From Karstenula rhodostoma CBS 690.94 (lineage: Eukaryota; Ascomycota; Dothideomycetes; Pleosporales; Didymosphaeriaceae): 64,000 nt of DNA. Both the position numbers and the translations under genes were made by a program. The notes under the pieces are model-generated. The model searched no databases. It was not told where the DNA came from and worked only from the letters and a program-made list of their open reading frames with translations. Location of the stretch: NCBI GenBank assembly GCA_010093485.1, contig MU001507.1, positions 1,508,662 through 1,572,661 on the forward strand, in the 5' to 3' direction. The first letter of the stretch is position 1, and the number at the start of each line of letters is the position of its first letter. This document shows, piece by piece, positions 29,113 to 42,400 of this stretch.

Positions 29113-30597
29113 TCAATACCTCTTACCTCCCCTCGCGGGTGGGCCACCTTTCCATTTGGGCACGTTTCCCATGTTCGGCTTGAACTGTTTTTGCGGCCTC
29201 TCTGGCTGGGCCAACATCGCCAGTCGCGCAGGGTGAATGCCGGCGCTTTCCGGCTCCTCAGCTGCAGCTTCACCACCGGCCTCACCGGCCTTACCCTTGA
29301 GCGATTCTTTCTTCGCCTTGCGCTCTTGCTGCTTGCTCTCAATCTCCGCGCGCTTCTCGTGGTTGCGCTGACGCTCATTCGATAGCTTCTCGTTTTTGGC
29401 AGTGATCTTCGCCACGCGGGCATCAGTATTGCCGCCTCCACCGGCACTGTTCGCCTGTCAGCAATTGTAAAATACATAAGTTTAAGAAGGCACATACCTA
29501 AGCTCGACGTTGATCTTGCGACCCTCCTTCCTCTTCGGGTCATCAATGACGGAGTGGTGGAACTTCAGCAGCGCAGTCTGCATGTGGTCGAAGCGCTCAA
29601 ACTCGATGAAGCCGCAACCCATGGATTTCCCAGAATCCTTGTAAGTGCGGAGACGGACTTCGAAAGGCTTGAGCTTGGCGAAATGCTCCTCGATCTGCTC
29701 CTTGGTGGTGCTGAAGGGGAGGTTGCCTGTAGATGTAAGCGAGTGGACCGAGAGCATGATAGAGATTGACTTACCAATGAAGACGATGAAGCGGCCATGC
29801 TGGGCGGCCTCTTCTTGGTTGGCGTCAACTGCGCCAGTGGCTTCGCCGTCTGCCTGCTCGGCCTGATCGTCGGTACCGCTCGTTGCTGGCGTTGACTCTA
29901 CCTCTTCAGAGGCCTCAGAGTTCTTCTTCGACTTCTTCTCTTTCTTCGATTTCTTGTCCTTCTTAGACTTCTTGTCGGGAACGGAGTCTGCAGCTGAATC
30001 CTCGACCGCACCATCTACATCCATGGGCTCAGCAGCTGAATCCTCTCCCTTGCTCTTCTTCGATTTCTTTTCTTTCTTGTCCTTCTTCGATTTCTTCTCC
30101 TTCTTTTCAGATGAAGAGTCGACAGCGGCAGCATCCGCGGCAGGATCAGTTTCTGCCTTGCTATCCTTGGATTTCTTGTCCTTCTTGGACTTCGTCTTCT
30201 CCACCTGTGCCTCCAAGCTCGCGTCCTCTGCCTCATCCTCGACGGCGTCCTTTGACTTCTTTGACTTTTTTTCCTTCTTCTTCTCCTTCTTGCGCTCGTC
30301 TCCAGAAATCGTACCGTTCATGGCTCCGGTGAACGCATCGGGCATGGGCGCGTGGTCGAAGGCTATGAAGCCGTCGGCAGCGGGTGTCGCATCCTCGCTG
30401 GAGTCGTTCTTCTTCGCCTTCTTCGCCTTTTTGTCCTTTTTGTCTTTCTTGTTCTTCTTCCCGTCTGCGGCTGGCGCGCTCTCTACCTCAGCATCTGTAG
30501 ACTTTTTGGATTTCTTGGACTTTTTGGGCACTTCGACAGCTTCATCTTCCTGTCTCTTGCGCTTCTTCTGCTCGTCTTTGAGCTCTGACTTGGACAT
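29113..30597 (-). CDS. Nop6-like nucleolar RNA-binding protein with long lysine-rich leader
   Basis: Three exons (30597-29775, 29726-29498, 29446-29113) give 461 residues. Residues 1-270 consist mainly of KKxKKxKK blocks alternating with acidic/alanine stretches (nucleolar-localisation type). An RRM follows: RNP2 FIVFIGNLPFS spans intron 1, and RNP1 is KSMGCGFIEF. After the RRM come INVELSAGGGGNTDARVAKI and a basic helical tail ending in PKWKGGPPARGGKRY. The RRM plus the AGGGGN...R linker is characteristic of fungal Nop6, an assembly factor of the 40S ribosomal subunit; the lysine-rich leader is far longer than in yeast Nop6 (about 225 residues). For intron 2 I chose the acceptor at GAACAG, because the earlier CAG breaks frame. 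Its start is 193 bp from the divergent mitochondrial gene. Confidence 0.82.
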
Positions 30598-30790
30598 GGT
30601 GGGCGGTGTGGTTGCAAAAACTCGGTGTGTGGTTGCGCGCGAAGAGGTGCGGACCGCGAACTCAAAATTCTCGAGGTGACACTTTTTCTGCCGGGCGGTG
30701 AAGACGCGATGCGCTTGGCGGTGAACGCGAAGCTCGAATCCAAGCCACCGGCCGCGAGCGCGAATCGCCGTCCCATCCCACAAGCCCACG
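30598..30790. promoter_or_regulatory. Compact bidirectional promoter
   Basis: Only 193 bp separate the start codons of the divergent Nop6-like and mitochondrial membrane-protein genes, so both promoters and both leaders must lie here or reach into coding sequence. No TATA box is evident. Confidence 0.5.
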
Positions 30791-32542
30791 ATGCGGCCCC
30801 AAACAAGCCGCATACGTTTGACTGGGCGCTCAGTCCGGATTGCGCCGAATGCGCACAGCGTAGAGTCGCAATGTCCCCGCCAATTCTCGCATAGGCCCCC
30901 TCGCCTCCTGCTCGTCTCCCACCGAAGCCTGCCGCGCCCGCAACTACCCTTCCTCTACCCCTCCGGCGCATACCCCTCCAACACCCAGCTGTCCCGTTTA
31001 TTCTCCATCAGCGCAAACCAGAAGAAGTTCATCAAAGAGACGGCACGGGAAACGGTCAAGTGGACGCTGCTCATCTTCTTCGCAACATCGTGCTTCAGCA
31101 TTGCGAGTCTGGGCATCTTGAGCGAGCGCCAGGAACGCGCGTTTCCGTCGCCTCATGAATGGAGCTTGATCACGAGGTTCAGATTCCGGAGGGGGAAATG
31201 GTGGCAGGTGCCCGAGAACAACGAAGAGGAAGGGTTTCCCAACTGGGCACGGGTCTATGACGAATTGGAGCGGGCATTGAAGCGACTGGAGAACGCAGAC
31301 AAGGATGGCGCGGGTCTTCGAGAGCAGGAAGAAGGCGGGTTGCTGGTACCGGGTGTGGGAAAGACAGGCTACGACCTCACGGCGAAGAGCGAGGAATGGC
31401 GGCAGGGCTACTACGAGGTCCTCATGGGCATGGCCACGGCGGCAGAAAGACTCGAGGGCTGGGTCACAACCAAGTCGCGCCGCTACATCTGGGCACCTGA
31501 GTTCGTGCCCTCGCCCACCAACCCACGGCCCAAAGCCACGCTCCCCTCACAGCTCCCTATCCCCGACGAGGAATACCGCATACCTGCCGCCGATGTTCCA
31601 GAGACCTTCTACCTCAAGATCATTACCTCGAATGGCTTCACCACACACCAGCGCATGACCGCAGCTCTCGGATACGCAGACTGGCTCGCCTTTAAGAAAC
31701 TTCCCGATTCTGCGGAAGAGATGTACAAGTGGGCTCTTGACATCGCACTGTCCGGCCTTCCCATACCCGACCACTCCTCCGTCATCGACTCCAAAAGCCA
31801 CGTCCTCTCCTCCACAGCCCCCAAAGAACTGATAACACCTAACGTCGTCTTCGCCGCCACCAATCTCGCCACCTTCCACGCTTCACAGGGACACACCACA
31901 ACCGCCCTCCCCATACTCGTCTCCCTCTTGCGCGCCCGCTTAGCTGCCGACCCCGCACCCCCGAAACCCCTCGCTAAACCCCAAGACTCCAGTCTCATGG
32001 GCACAGTTCTCAGTCTGTTGCACGAACCCGAATACCCCGCTCTTCCACCCACCGGCGACGAAGCACTCCTGCGCCGCGTCGAAGATCGCTGCGAGGAAGC
32101 GGCCCTGAAATCCTACATCGGAGAGATCCTATTCGCGGTCGCTACGTCCCCGTCCGGGCGGACTCAAGGCCTCTCTTGGGTGCGCGACGCTGTGTCGACG
32201 GCTAAGACAGCGCAACTAGATGTCCCCAGCATACAGAGTAACCCAACGCTGCGCAAGAAGTGTGAGCAGTGCGAGGAAGTCGGGCTCGAAGCGTGGGGCA
32301 AGATGATGACCTATCTCGCAGCTGAGGCACGAGAGAAGCATGAATCGCTAGAGTCAAGCGTCATGAAGAAGCTGTGGTGGAAGCTTTGGCCGGGGGCGAC
32401 GCAGAAGTTGCGTGAGGAAGTTGTGGACAGAGAAGGAGAGGAAGAGGGCGTGGTCATGCGGCTGAATAAGCTACGGGGGAAGATGCTGAAGGAGGAGTAC
32501 GAGGAGATGGACAGGAAATATGCGCGGACGTTCGTCTTCTAG
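30791..32542 (+). CDS. Mitochondrial single-TM protein of the family often mislabelled 'MFS maltose permease'
   Basis: Intronless, 583 residues. The N terminus is Arg/Ser-rich without acidic residues (a presequence-like region to about 75), followed by one hydrophobic helix (WTLLIFFATSCFSIASLGIL). The body is soluble and helical: ERAFPSPHEWSLITRFRFRRGKW, GYDLTAKSEEWRQGYYEVLMGMATAAERLEGW, ETFYLKIITSNGFTTHQRMTAALGYADWLAFKKLPDSAEEMYKWALDIA. The last block and later segments look like degenerate TPR helices. This conserved family is annotated in many ascomycete genomes as maltose permease, but a single TM rules out a transporter. The topology resembles yeast Mgr3, a TPR adaptor of the i-AAA protease in the inner membrane. 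That link is inference from layout only. Confidence 0.75.
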   Translation: MRPQTSRIRLTGRSVRIAPNAHSVESQCPRQFSHRPPRLLLVSHRSLPRPQLPFLYPSGAYPSNTQLSRLFSISANQKKFIKETARETVKWTLLIFFATSCFSIASLGILSERQERAFPSPHEWSLITRFRFRRGKWWQVPENNEEEGFPNWARVYDELERALKRLENADKDGAGLREQEEGGLLVPGVGKTGYDLTAKSEEWRQGYYEVLMGMATAAERLEGWVTTKSRRYIWAPEFVPSPTNPRPKATLPSQLPIPDEEYRIPAADVPETFYLKIITSNGFTTHQRMTAALGYADWLAFKKLPDSAEEMYKWALDIALSGLPIPDHSSVIDSKSHVLSSTAPKELITPNVVFAATNLATFHASQGHTTTALPILVSLLRARLAADPAPPKPLAKPQDSSLMGTVLSLLHEPEYPALPPTGDEALLRRVEDRCEEAALKSYIGEILFAVATSPSGRTQGLSWVRDAVSTAKTAQLDVPSIQSNPTLRKKCEQCEEVGLEAWGKMMTYLAAEAREKHESLESSVMKKLWWKLWPGATQKLREEVVDREGEEEGVVMRLNKLRGKMLKEEYEEMDRKYARTFVF

Positions 32543-33762
32543 AAGATGGAGGTTCGCATGTTGGCTGTATGATCTAGATGTACTATATTGGACCTTGATA
32601 TCTCCAGAGCCATCGAGATTTGAACCTCCTCAATCTTGTCGAATGAGTATCCGTTCACATTTCCATCGCGCCCATATATCCGGTCCATAGTCCTGACCAT
32701 TAGTTTTTGTATAAACCCCTTGTTCCCACCAACTGCTTCGTCGTACTTCCTCATCATCTCACCCCGACTGATGTTATAGCCAATGTTGAAGGTGTGCTGT
32801 TTGCCGGTCGTGAGATTGCGAACAGAACCTTGGAGAGGGACAGCAGCATAGCCGGACAGGGAGATAAAATGCTCAAAATCCATAACCCAAACTGCGTCGC
32901 GCTGCGCGAAATCGTGGATCTGCCTAGACCATTCTTTGACTGCTGGGATGTGCTTTGGAGTGATATCGGCTAGGCCCTTCCACTCTAGAGGCTCAAGTTG
33001 TAGAGCAATACGGTCGATAATTACGACTGCTGCATTGATATTGGCGCCTTCGTCCAACACTTGCTCTGCATGATACCTGCAGTACTGCAGTTGCTCCAAC
33101 CCTTCATTATTAACCTTCTCAGAAGGCAGGGCGCGCCTGGCTTCATTCCAACACCCTCGTAGTAGAGTGCATTTCGGCACCCCGTTGACCTCATTGGCAA
33201 ATGGTGGGGTGGAAGAGTTGCTGACGTGGACAAGGTATACGCATCAAGAGCTAACGGCTTGAACGCAACATCTGGTAGGCCATCTGTAAAACGAATACTG
33301 TAGGCGAATTTGCGGACGTACTCTGTGGTCTTGGTAATATCCGTCATTGCGTGGTAATCTAGATTGTCCTTCTTCGCGTGTGAGGAATCGCTTATGCACT
33401 TTGGATGCTGCAGCCACCAACCTGTCTGGATCTAGCTTCGACTTCATGAACCAGCTGTGTGAGTATGTCTTCGCCCGCGACGAAAGTCGGTCGTTGTCTT
33501 CTCTGTACCCAAGTAAGAAATCAGTATACATAAAGACGAGTAATGAGCTCCCCAGGAACTTTTTGTACAGTAGTTAGTCGATCGGTAATATCCACTTGGA
33601 GCTATTGGACTTTGCAGAATCTTCATCTGCCGGCGTGGCGCCATTGACCGTTGTATCCTTCCCATATTCTCCCCAGTCTGTCCATTGGCGTCCATAACGA
33701 ATTGAACGGAGCCAGTCTCGGCCGCCTGTCAGACTCAGCTCCAGCGGTAGCGCCTTTGACAC
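32539..33762 (-). CDS. Orphan multi-exon protein (model approximate)
   Basis: Not recognised. The best-supported part is 33347-33232 joined to 33180-32539 through a 51-nt intron (GTATAC...GAG; ...KPLALDA then VNGVPKCTLLRGCWNEA). Upstream, in frames that need two further short introns, the translation keeps protein-like composition: MSKALPLELSLTGGRDWLRSIRYGR from 33762, then a piece with FMYTDFLLGYREDNDRL, then DNLDYHAMTDITKTTEYVRKFAY. The total would be about 350 residues. No TM, no signal peptide, no known domain; the C-terminal half is mixed alpha/beta. The unusual donors (one GTGGCT, one intron of about 37 nt with an in-frame stop) leave open that the 5' part is decayed. The 3' end overlaps the final codon of the mitochondrial gene on the other strand. 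Confidence 0.45.
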
Positions 33763-34145
33763 GTGTCAGTTTGGCAATACTGACTACTACCCACATGGCA
33801 GATCGACCAGTCCTGACCTAAGTTAGCTTCAGCGTATGGCATGGTATCATTTGGACAACCACACAATCAGTCGCAGATAGCACGGTGTGATCAGATCGTA
33901 TTTACACTGACGACTACCTGTTCATAATCATCTCTAGTGAAGACTCGGTGAGTACCCCAGGTGCGCACCTAAGCCACCGTCAAAGATATCCGCATGCGCT
34001 CAGAGTTCACCGCGGATGCCGAGCAGATATCGCGGCTGTCGCAACGATAACACGTCGCTTGGCGAAGTTAGTCCAGTTTCTCCCTTGTGACCTCAGCAAT
34101 CATAGGAAGAGTGGTATACGAGTAGGGGCGTCTGAAAGTGCACCC

Positions 34146-36418
<2,273 letters not shown>

Positions 36419-39400
36419 GATGGAATGGCGTGTGAGGTGGGCTCAATGGGAGTGTAGAATGTGTGCAGTTAGGCAGAGAGCTGGCCTTAAGAAGAGCGAA
36501 AGGTGGGGTGAGGGGGAGAGAGGTCGCCAGTGGAGGGCGCACGTGTTTATATGGAAGGCGCGGAGCTCGCTTAGCGGGGTTGCTCCGGGTGCTGTTGTGA
36601 CTTTTCTGCTATGAGGGACGGGAACGGAAGGAGCGCGTCACTAGAACTTTCTACGGCCCTCTGCCGGTGAGTGAGAGAGAACACGCGGCGGTGAAGGCGG
36701 CGTGCGTCGACGCAGCAGACCCACCAGAGGCAAGAGCAAGCGGGCAGCTGATACAGAGCTGAGCTGAGAGGTGTCTACGGAGGCAGAAAGCGTGGTGTAT
36801 CGATGCAGACACGGTGCCCCGGACTAGCTGTCGAAGAGGCTGGGCGGGCGGACGGCGGCAGAGGCCGAAGGCAGAGGACGTTCAGCTAGCCATCGAGACG
36901 GTATACGGCGAGAGACAAGGCGTGGTAGAAGCATTGGCTTGATGGACGTACTTGCTAGGCACTGTCGGTGAAGGGAAGCCTAGAGTGTGTCCGTAGTGGA
37001 TGCCGAATCTTAGCGTAGGAACCGATGCCAATGGCCTATCTGATCCATAGGACTACAGCGGTGCGCGAGAGATCGTTTCTAGCAAGAGGGGTGTCGCGTA
37101 GACACAGCATACCAATGGCATCCACCTCTTGCAAGAGCGGCCGACAAGACGGGAACCCATGCCAAGCACGGCGCCCCGAGAATTCTGACAGCACAAAGGG
37201 TACTCCTGTTCAGCATAGGAGAGGGCCCTTGAGATTACGCACAGGGCTGCACTTGTCCCGGAGCATACCCTTGCTTGGTATCCACCAGACTCCTCCGTTG
37301 CCATGTGGAACCAACGCACCGCGCCATCGTGTGAGGATACGTACTAGGAACTCACAAGGGCTGGGCAAGATCTAGGAATGTTGACATATGCCTTAGCTAC
37401 CTCTTCAATAATGCATGCGGGTGAATACTACCACACATCATATCTTTTCTTCCATATGCTCTGTTAAAGGCTCAATGTCGCCCAATCAGGTCGGCGTACA
37501 TTCTTATAGATGGCCATTAGACATGACAAATCCACAGTCTCGAAAGACAGGAGCGAATAACATGGCTAATAAGACGACAAGTTGAGCTGACTTGACTCTT
37601 GGCTTGGACGAACCATTTAGATTAATCCCTGCAGGCTGTTTTGCACGTGCGATTGGGCAGCGTTGCGGTAGCATTTAGAAAGAAGTCAAAATACATGACC
37701 GACGTGACGATCCAAGGAAATGACCTACAGTTGCATGGTCTCGTTGCTTGTGCTAGGGAGTAATATTGCAATGCATCTTTCCTTCGTCTCCTTAGGATAT
37801 TGTTCCATCGCCAGCAAGTGTCGAGTCCGAGTATGAACATGCTAAGACACTTTGCATTGGCAATACCGTGTTCGTCGATCGTATAGCTAGCTGTACTCGG
37901 TATGTTTCAGCAACAATCGATGCTTCTCTGGTCCATGAAAACACGGCGAGGTGTGCGGAGGATGCAACATGTCGTCCGCTTAGACGTTTGCCAATGCGGA
38001 GGATGCTCGGAGCCTAAGCCAGTTGCAGCTGGTTTCTCTGGTCTTCATTCGCGGATTAAGCGGACGGACACACCCATGAACCATGGCTACTTGCCGACAA
38101 GCTCTGGAACCGTGATGTGGACCCCAAAGCCTACCTTGTCCTCCTGTCCCCCCAAAGCGTACAGCATGCTATGTCGAGTCGCAGCCTGGAGCGCTCTCGA
38201 GAAGGGGTTTGTAGAAAGCTCCACGTAGGCGATGTGCAGTTGGGCACCGTCAGAACTTCCCTCTTGCCGTGCCCCTCGCGCTCCTCACGCCCCTCGCGAC
38301 TTCCAACCACATCGCCGGCTGCACCACCACGAAGCGCCCATTAGTGGCGCTGCCTGCACGGCTCGACGTGTACAGCTGCTACTACTTGGGAGATTCTTCT
38401 CCTACCCCTAGCAACCGCCGCTCCGCCTACCGAACGATCTGTCATCCCCACTGTGCTCGACGCTGTGCTCAGCCGACGATTTCGCAACGGGACTGCTTAA
38501 AAAAGGGCCAAGAATTTCCTGAGAAGACCATGAGAAGCAGATCGCTCCGCCGTATCTGCTGCCTCAGTTTGATACTCGAAGGATTGGGCCGGGTTCTGGA
38601 ATGCGTGTCGCAGCAACACCATAGCGACTTGGACGGGGGCACACTGCCACGCTCTGATCACTTGGGCTAACAACACCACAATCAGGCTAAAGCCATCGCT
38701 TTCTTCTCGAGCAGTCGGGTCTCGCCAGAGATTCGAACGCGCGAGAAAGGGTTGCGATGTGACGCCTCACACGTATACTTGTTTTTCGACGTGGCGCGAT
38801 TAAGTTTGCGACAATCGAGCCACGACCTTCACACAAACAGCCTCCAAAGCGGTTGTGCTCCTTATCTGTCTTTAGCATTCGAGCGTTTCTCGCGAATCGC
38901 CGACCGCGGCATACGGCGACCGGCCGATGACTCCTCTCGAAACCCGCACCTCCCCCGCACGCGCGCGCAGAACCGATCGACGAATGCTTCGTCATGAAGC
39001 CATATCTAGTCTCGGAGTATTCTGAACCACCGCGAAATACAGGCACGACTGGTCCGGCAAGATCACGCCACGCGGGAATCTGTCTATCCACGCGGTCACA
39101 CGCACGCGAGTCTATGACAACGCAGACTGATCTAAACTTGGGGGAGTCAACGTGGACAGGAAGGGTGTGGAATGCGTTATTATGCTTGTTCGTGCGTCGA
39201 CCAGGACGCCGGCGCGAGGATCGCTGTTCGACGAAGAAGACGACGCTCAGATTTTTCGACACGGAGAAAGGAGGCATCTAAAATCTCCGTACTTGTTCAA
39301 CATGACGAAACACCTGCGCGCATACTGTGGTAGAAGAAGCCCCAAACGCAACAGGCCGTGTTTTGCTGAACGGATCGAGCCACTCGACCTGCAGACGCCT

Positions 39401-42400
39401 TAAGCAGACCTTTTCGTTCTGTTTGGCATCGCGCTTCCGGCCTACTACAATGTGGGTTTTTCTGGACCGTTCCGAACCCTCGGTTGGTAAGATGCGCTGG
39501 TAAAGATAAGAAGCAAGTCACCAAGCCGTTGACCCAACAGGATGCTGCAGGAGTTGAAACAGTCGCCTTTCAACATCAAAGGTTGGTCATGGTAGTGACG
39601 AAGAATCTATGTCTGTCCTAGCACGCTCCGAATTCGACATGGATGGCTTTGATCTTGAAAGAGCTGTCGAGAGCAAGCTTTGGAAGCAGGAACACGCTCA
39701 GCATCCGGGAGGGTACCAGTAAGAGCTAGTACTTGGTGGATCAATATCCTTTCCCCTGGCCATAGGTTCTCATTCCACGGTATACCCTGCTTCAGCTCAT
39801 TGCGGCTTTCCAAACAACTTGGATCGTTGGACCCCCAATTGCAAGAATCCAGGATGCATTTGCGGAAGGCGAAGCGATCTTGACCGACTCTCAACAGTTG
39901 GTAACCTCCATGTCGATCAGAGGACGCATCCATTCCGCATATCACCGAAGCAACGATTCTTGAAACGGCTCGCTTGACGTGCTGAGCTAGTCTCTGCTTA
40001 CGCGAGCTCCAAAGAAAGCATCGAGCCCTGCAAGCCCGGTCTTCAAGAGCCCTGCAGGTATTCCTCCGTCGAGTACTGCGTTCCCGAGCCTAGGATACGT
40101 CGCACTTTCTCGATGACGGAAATTGCCACCTCGCGTCGGTCCACCTTTTTCTTGAAAGGCATCGTACACCCCTGACTACGATGTAGCCTCCTCCAAGCCG
40201 GGGACAGAAAACGGTGTAGAACGGAATTTAGTTTTGGGCGCATGCTTATACCGAAGCAATCCGCTCATTCTTCGAAGCCACATCAGGGTTTTACCTAACC
40301 CGAACTCAGCCTGGCCGTTACCTGTGTTCTAGCCCCTGGAGTACTGTGGGTGACGCTGAACATCCCCTGGACGCCTGGTTGGCCGATCGAGGTTTTGCTG
40401 CACATGGATCAATGCAGGGGTCCGCATGATGCACTGCTGAATGACCCTGAACTTGACTTTCTTTGTATTAGGTGTCCTGCAAGACCGGATCTCGCATGCT
40501 CACATCAGTGCTTCCGTGGAGAGTATTACCAACACGATTCTAGTGTGGTATCAAGCTGTAACTCGTATATGGACCGTCATTTCCGTGGCGCTCGCACAAC
40601 TGAGCAACGCTTGATTGCGTCCTGGCCCCCGCGTGTTGGCCATCGGTTGGGCCTATACTTGCTTCGTGTTGAAAAGTGTGACCCGGGTATGGGCATACGG
40701 TGCACGATTCGCAGCCGCGTCCGACGATGCTCTCGACCCAAGCATAGGCTGTCTCTGTGTGCCACATCTATCAGAGCTTCAGACTGATCCCTGGACGCAT
40801 GTGGTCGCCATTGCCTGGGCTGAAATCGCATGCAAGACTTCTTCTGGTCCGCTGATCATTGTCTTCTTCCCGGTTCCAGCAGCCGATTTGTAACAAGCTC
40901 CAAGGAGCCGCCGGCGTGTTGAGCCTCGATAGGATGAGCCACCTCTCGCATCGATCACGATAGAATACGTGTCTGAGGTCTGATAAAGCATCGGGGCTCT
41001 CCGCTTCTCGGATTGGTTGCGCCACAGTGTCCTCCGTCCTCGCTCTGGCTCGGTTCGCTGCTGGTGTAGTTGATTCGACGAAGGGTCAGGTGGCACCTCC
41101 TCGAGGTGTAGAGATGACGGTCACGCTCGGCGACCTAGTCCCAAGTCTTATGTATGCGAGATGGTGCATATCTACGGCGTGTGCTGCTCGAGTTATCCGT
41201 GTAGGTTGATATGCGCGTTGCGTAGGAGTTCGGCGGCTCGAGCTGAAGCTCAATGCGGAGGTTCTGAGATACAGATGCCGTGCGCCACCCTTTTTCGGCT
41301 GTTGCGGGTGTAAACACCACTCGATATCTGCGGCGCGTTACCGGGCGATTAACGTCTGAATACGTTCGGGTTCTGCGGAGGCTGCTATCGTGCGATGGGG
41401 GTCCGCGACGTTGGCTCTTGCGGAGCTGTGTGCATGCAGCCTGGCGCCACGGCCACGAGCGTTCGATGTCGCGATACGTTCGATCACGTTCGGGAATTGC
41501 GCAGACTGCTGCTGAGGTCGCTGCTTGCAATGTCAGCATGTCTACCGTTGACGGGGTTTGGCGACATGAGCGCGAGGGGTCTGGCGGTCGTGCGCTTAAT
41601 GCCTATGCCTCCGCCTCCGCCTCCGCTTTCACGATCAAGGGCGACGATGTGCGACGCGCATAGAAGTGTTTGATTTCGCTAGGATCGCTGGCGCAGGTTC
41701 ATATCATTCTCTCCATGTTTTGCGCAGCTGGGTTGCTGTCAGATTGTGTTCTCTGGGGGTATGGGAAGCTTTCCAGCCTTGTGGCGTCCGCGCTGGCCCT
41801 GCTCGAATTGCAAAGAGGCGATGGCTGGCCAGAAAATGCCAGTTATGATGGCGACAGGCTCAGTGCTGATTCCCAAGGAGCAATCATTTGGACGTGGTTG
41901 TGCAGTGGTGGCGTTGGAGTGGTGTGTCGAAAGCGGAGGGGACAAAGGCAGGAGGTCGCGGCTACGGTCACAGACGCACACCACACAAAGCCTCAACCGC
42001 CATTTCGCGCACGTATAAGAAGAGCCCGCGCACCTTCTCGAACCCCAGGGTCAATCTTTAAGAGGGGGTAACAGGCTTATGAGAGCTTGCATAGGTCTAC
42101 CGGGTTTCTACCTCCTGGCTCTCAGGGCAGAGTACACGCTCTTGCCCTCACCAACGGTGTGTCCCCCAAAAACAACAAAAAGAAGGGCTCACCCTTCATA
42201 TCGCCCACACCAACACTCGAACCACTGCCAAAAAGAAAACCCCCGGGCGGTGGGGAAAGGGAAAAGTCTTAACATTTTACCCTTTTGAAACACGGGAGAG
42301 ACGCACCTGATATATCCACTTACCACTGCGCCACCCATCGCAGTGCCCAAGGGCCTGGTTACCACAAGGTGAACATCAATCTAACTAAGCAGCTTATATA

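Noticed and set aside
29954..30679. 241-codon plus ORF rich in Phe/Leu/Ser
   Set aside because: It is the antisense of the lysine blocks (AAG/AAA read as CTT/TTT) of the Nop6-like gene.
38687..39277. 196-codon minus ORF and an apparent tRNA T-arm (GATTCGAAC on the plus strand near 38728)
   Set aside because: The T-arm stem does not pair and no D-arm lies at the right distance. The ORF is Arg-rich without a domain.
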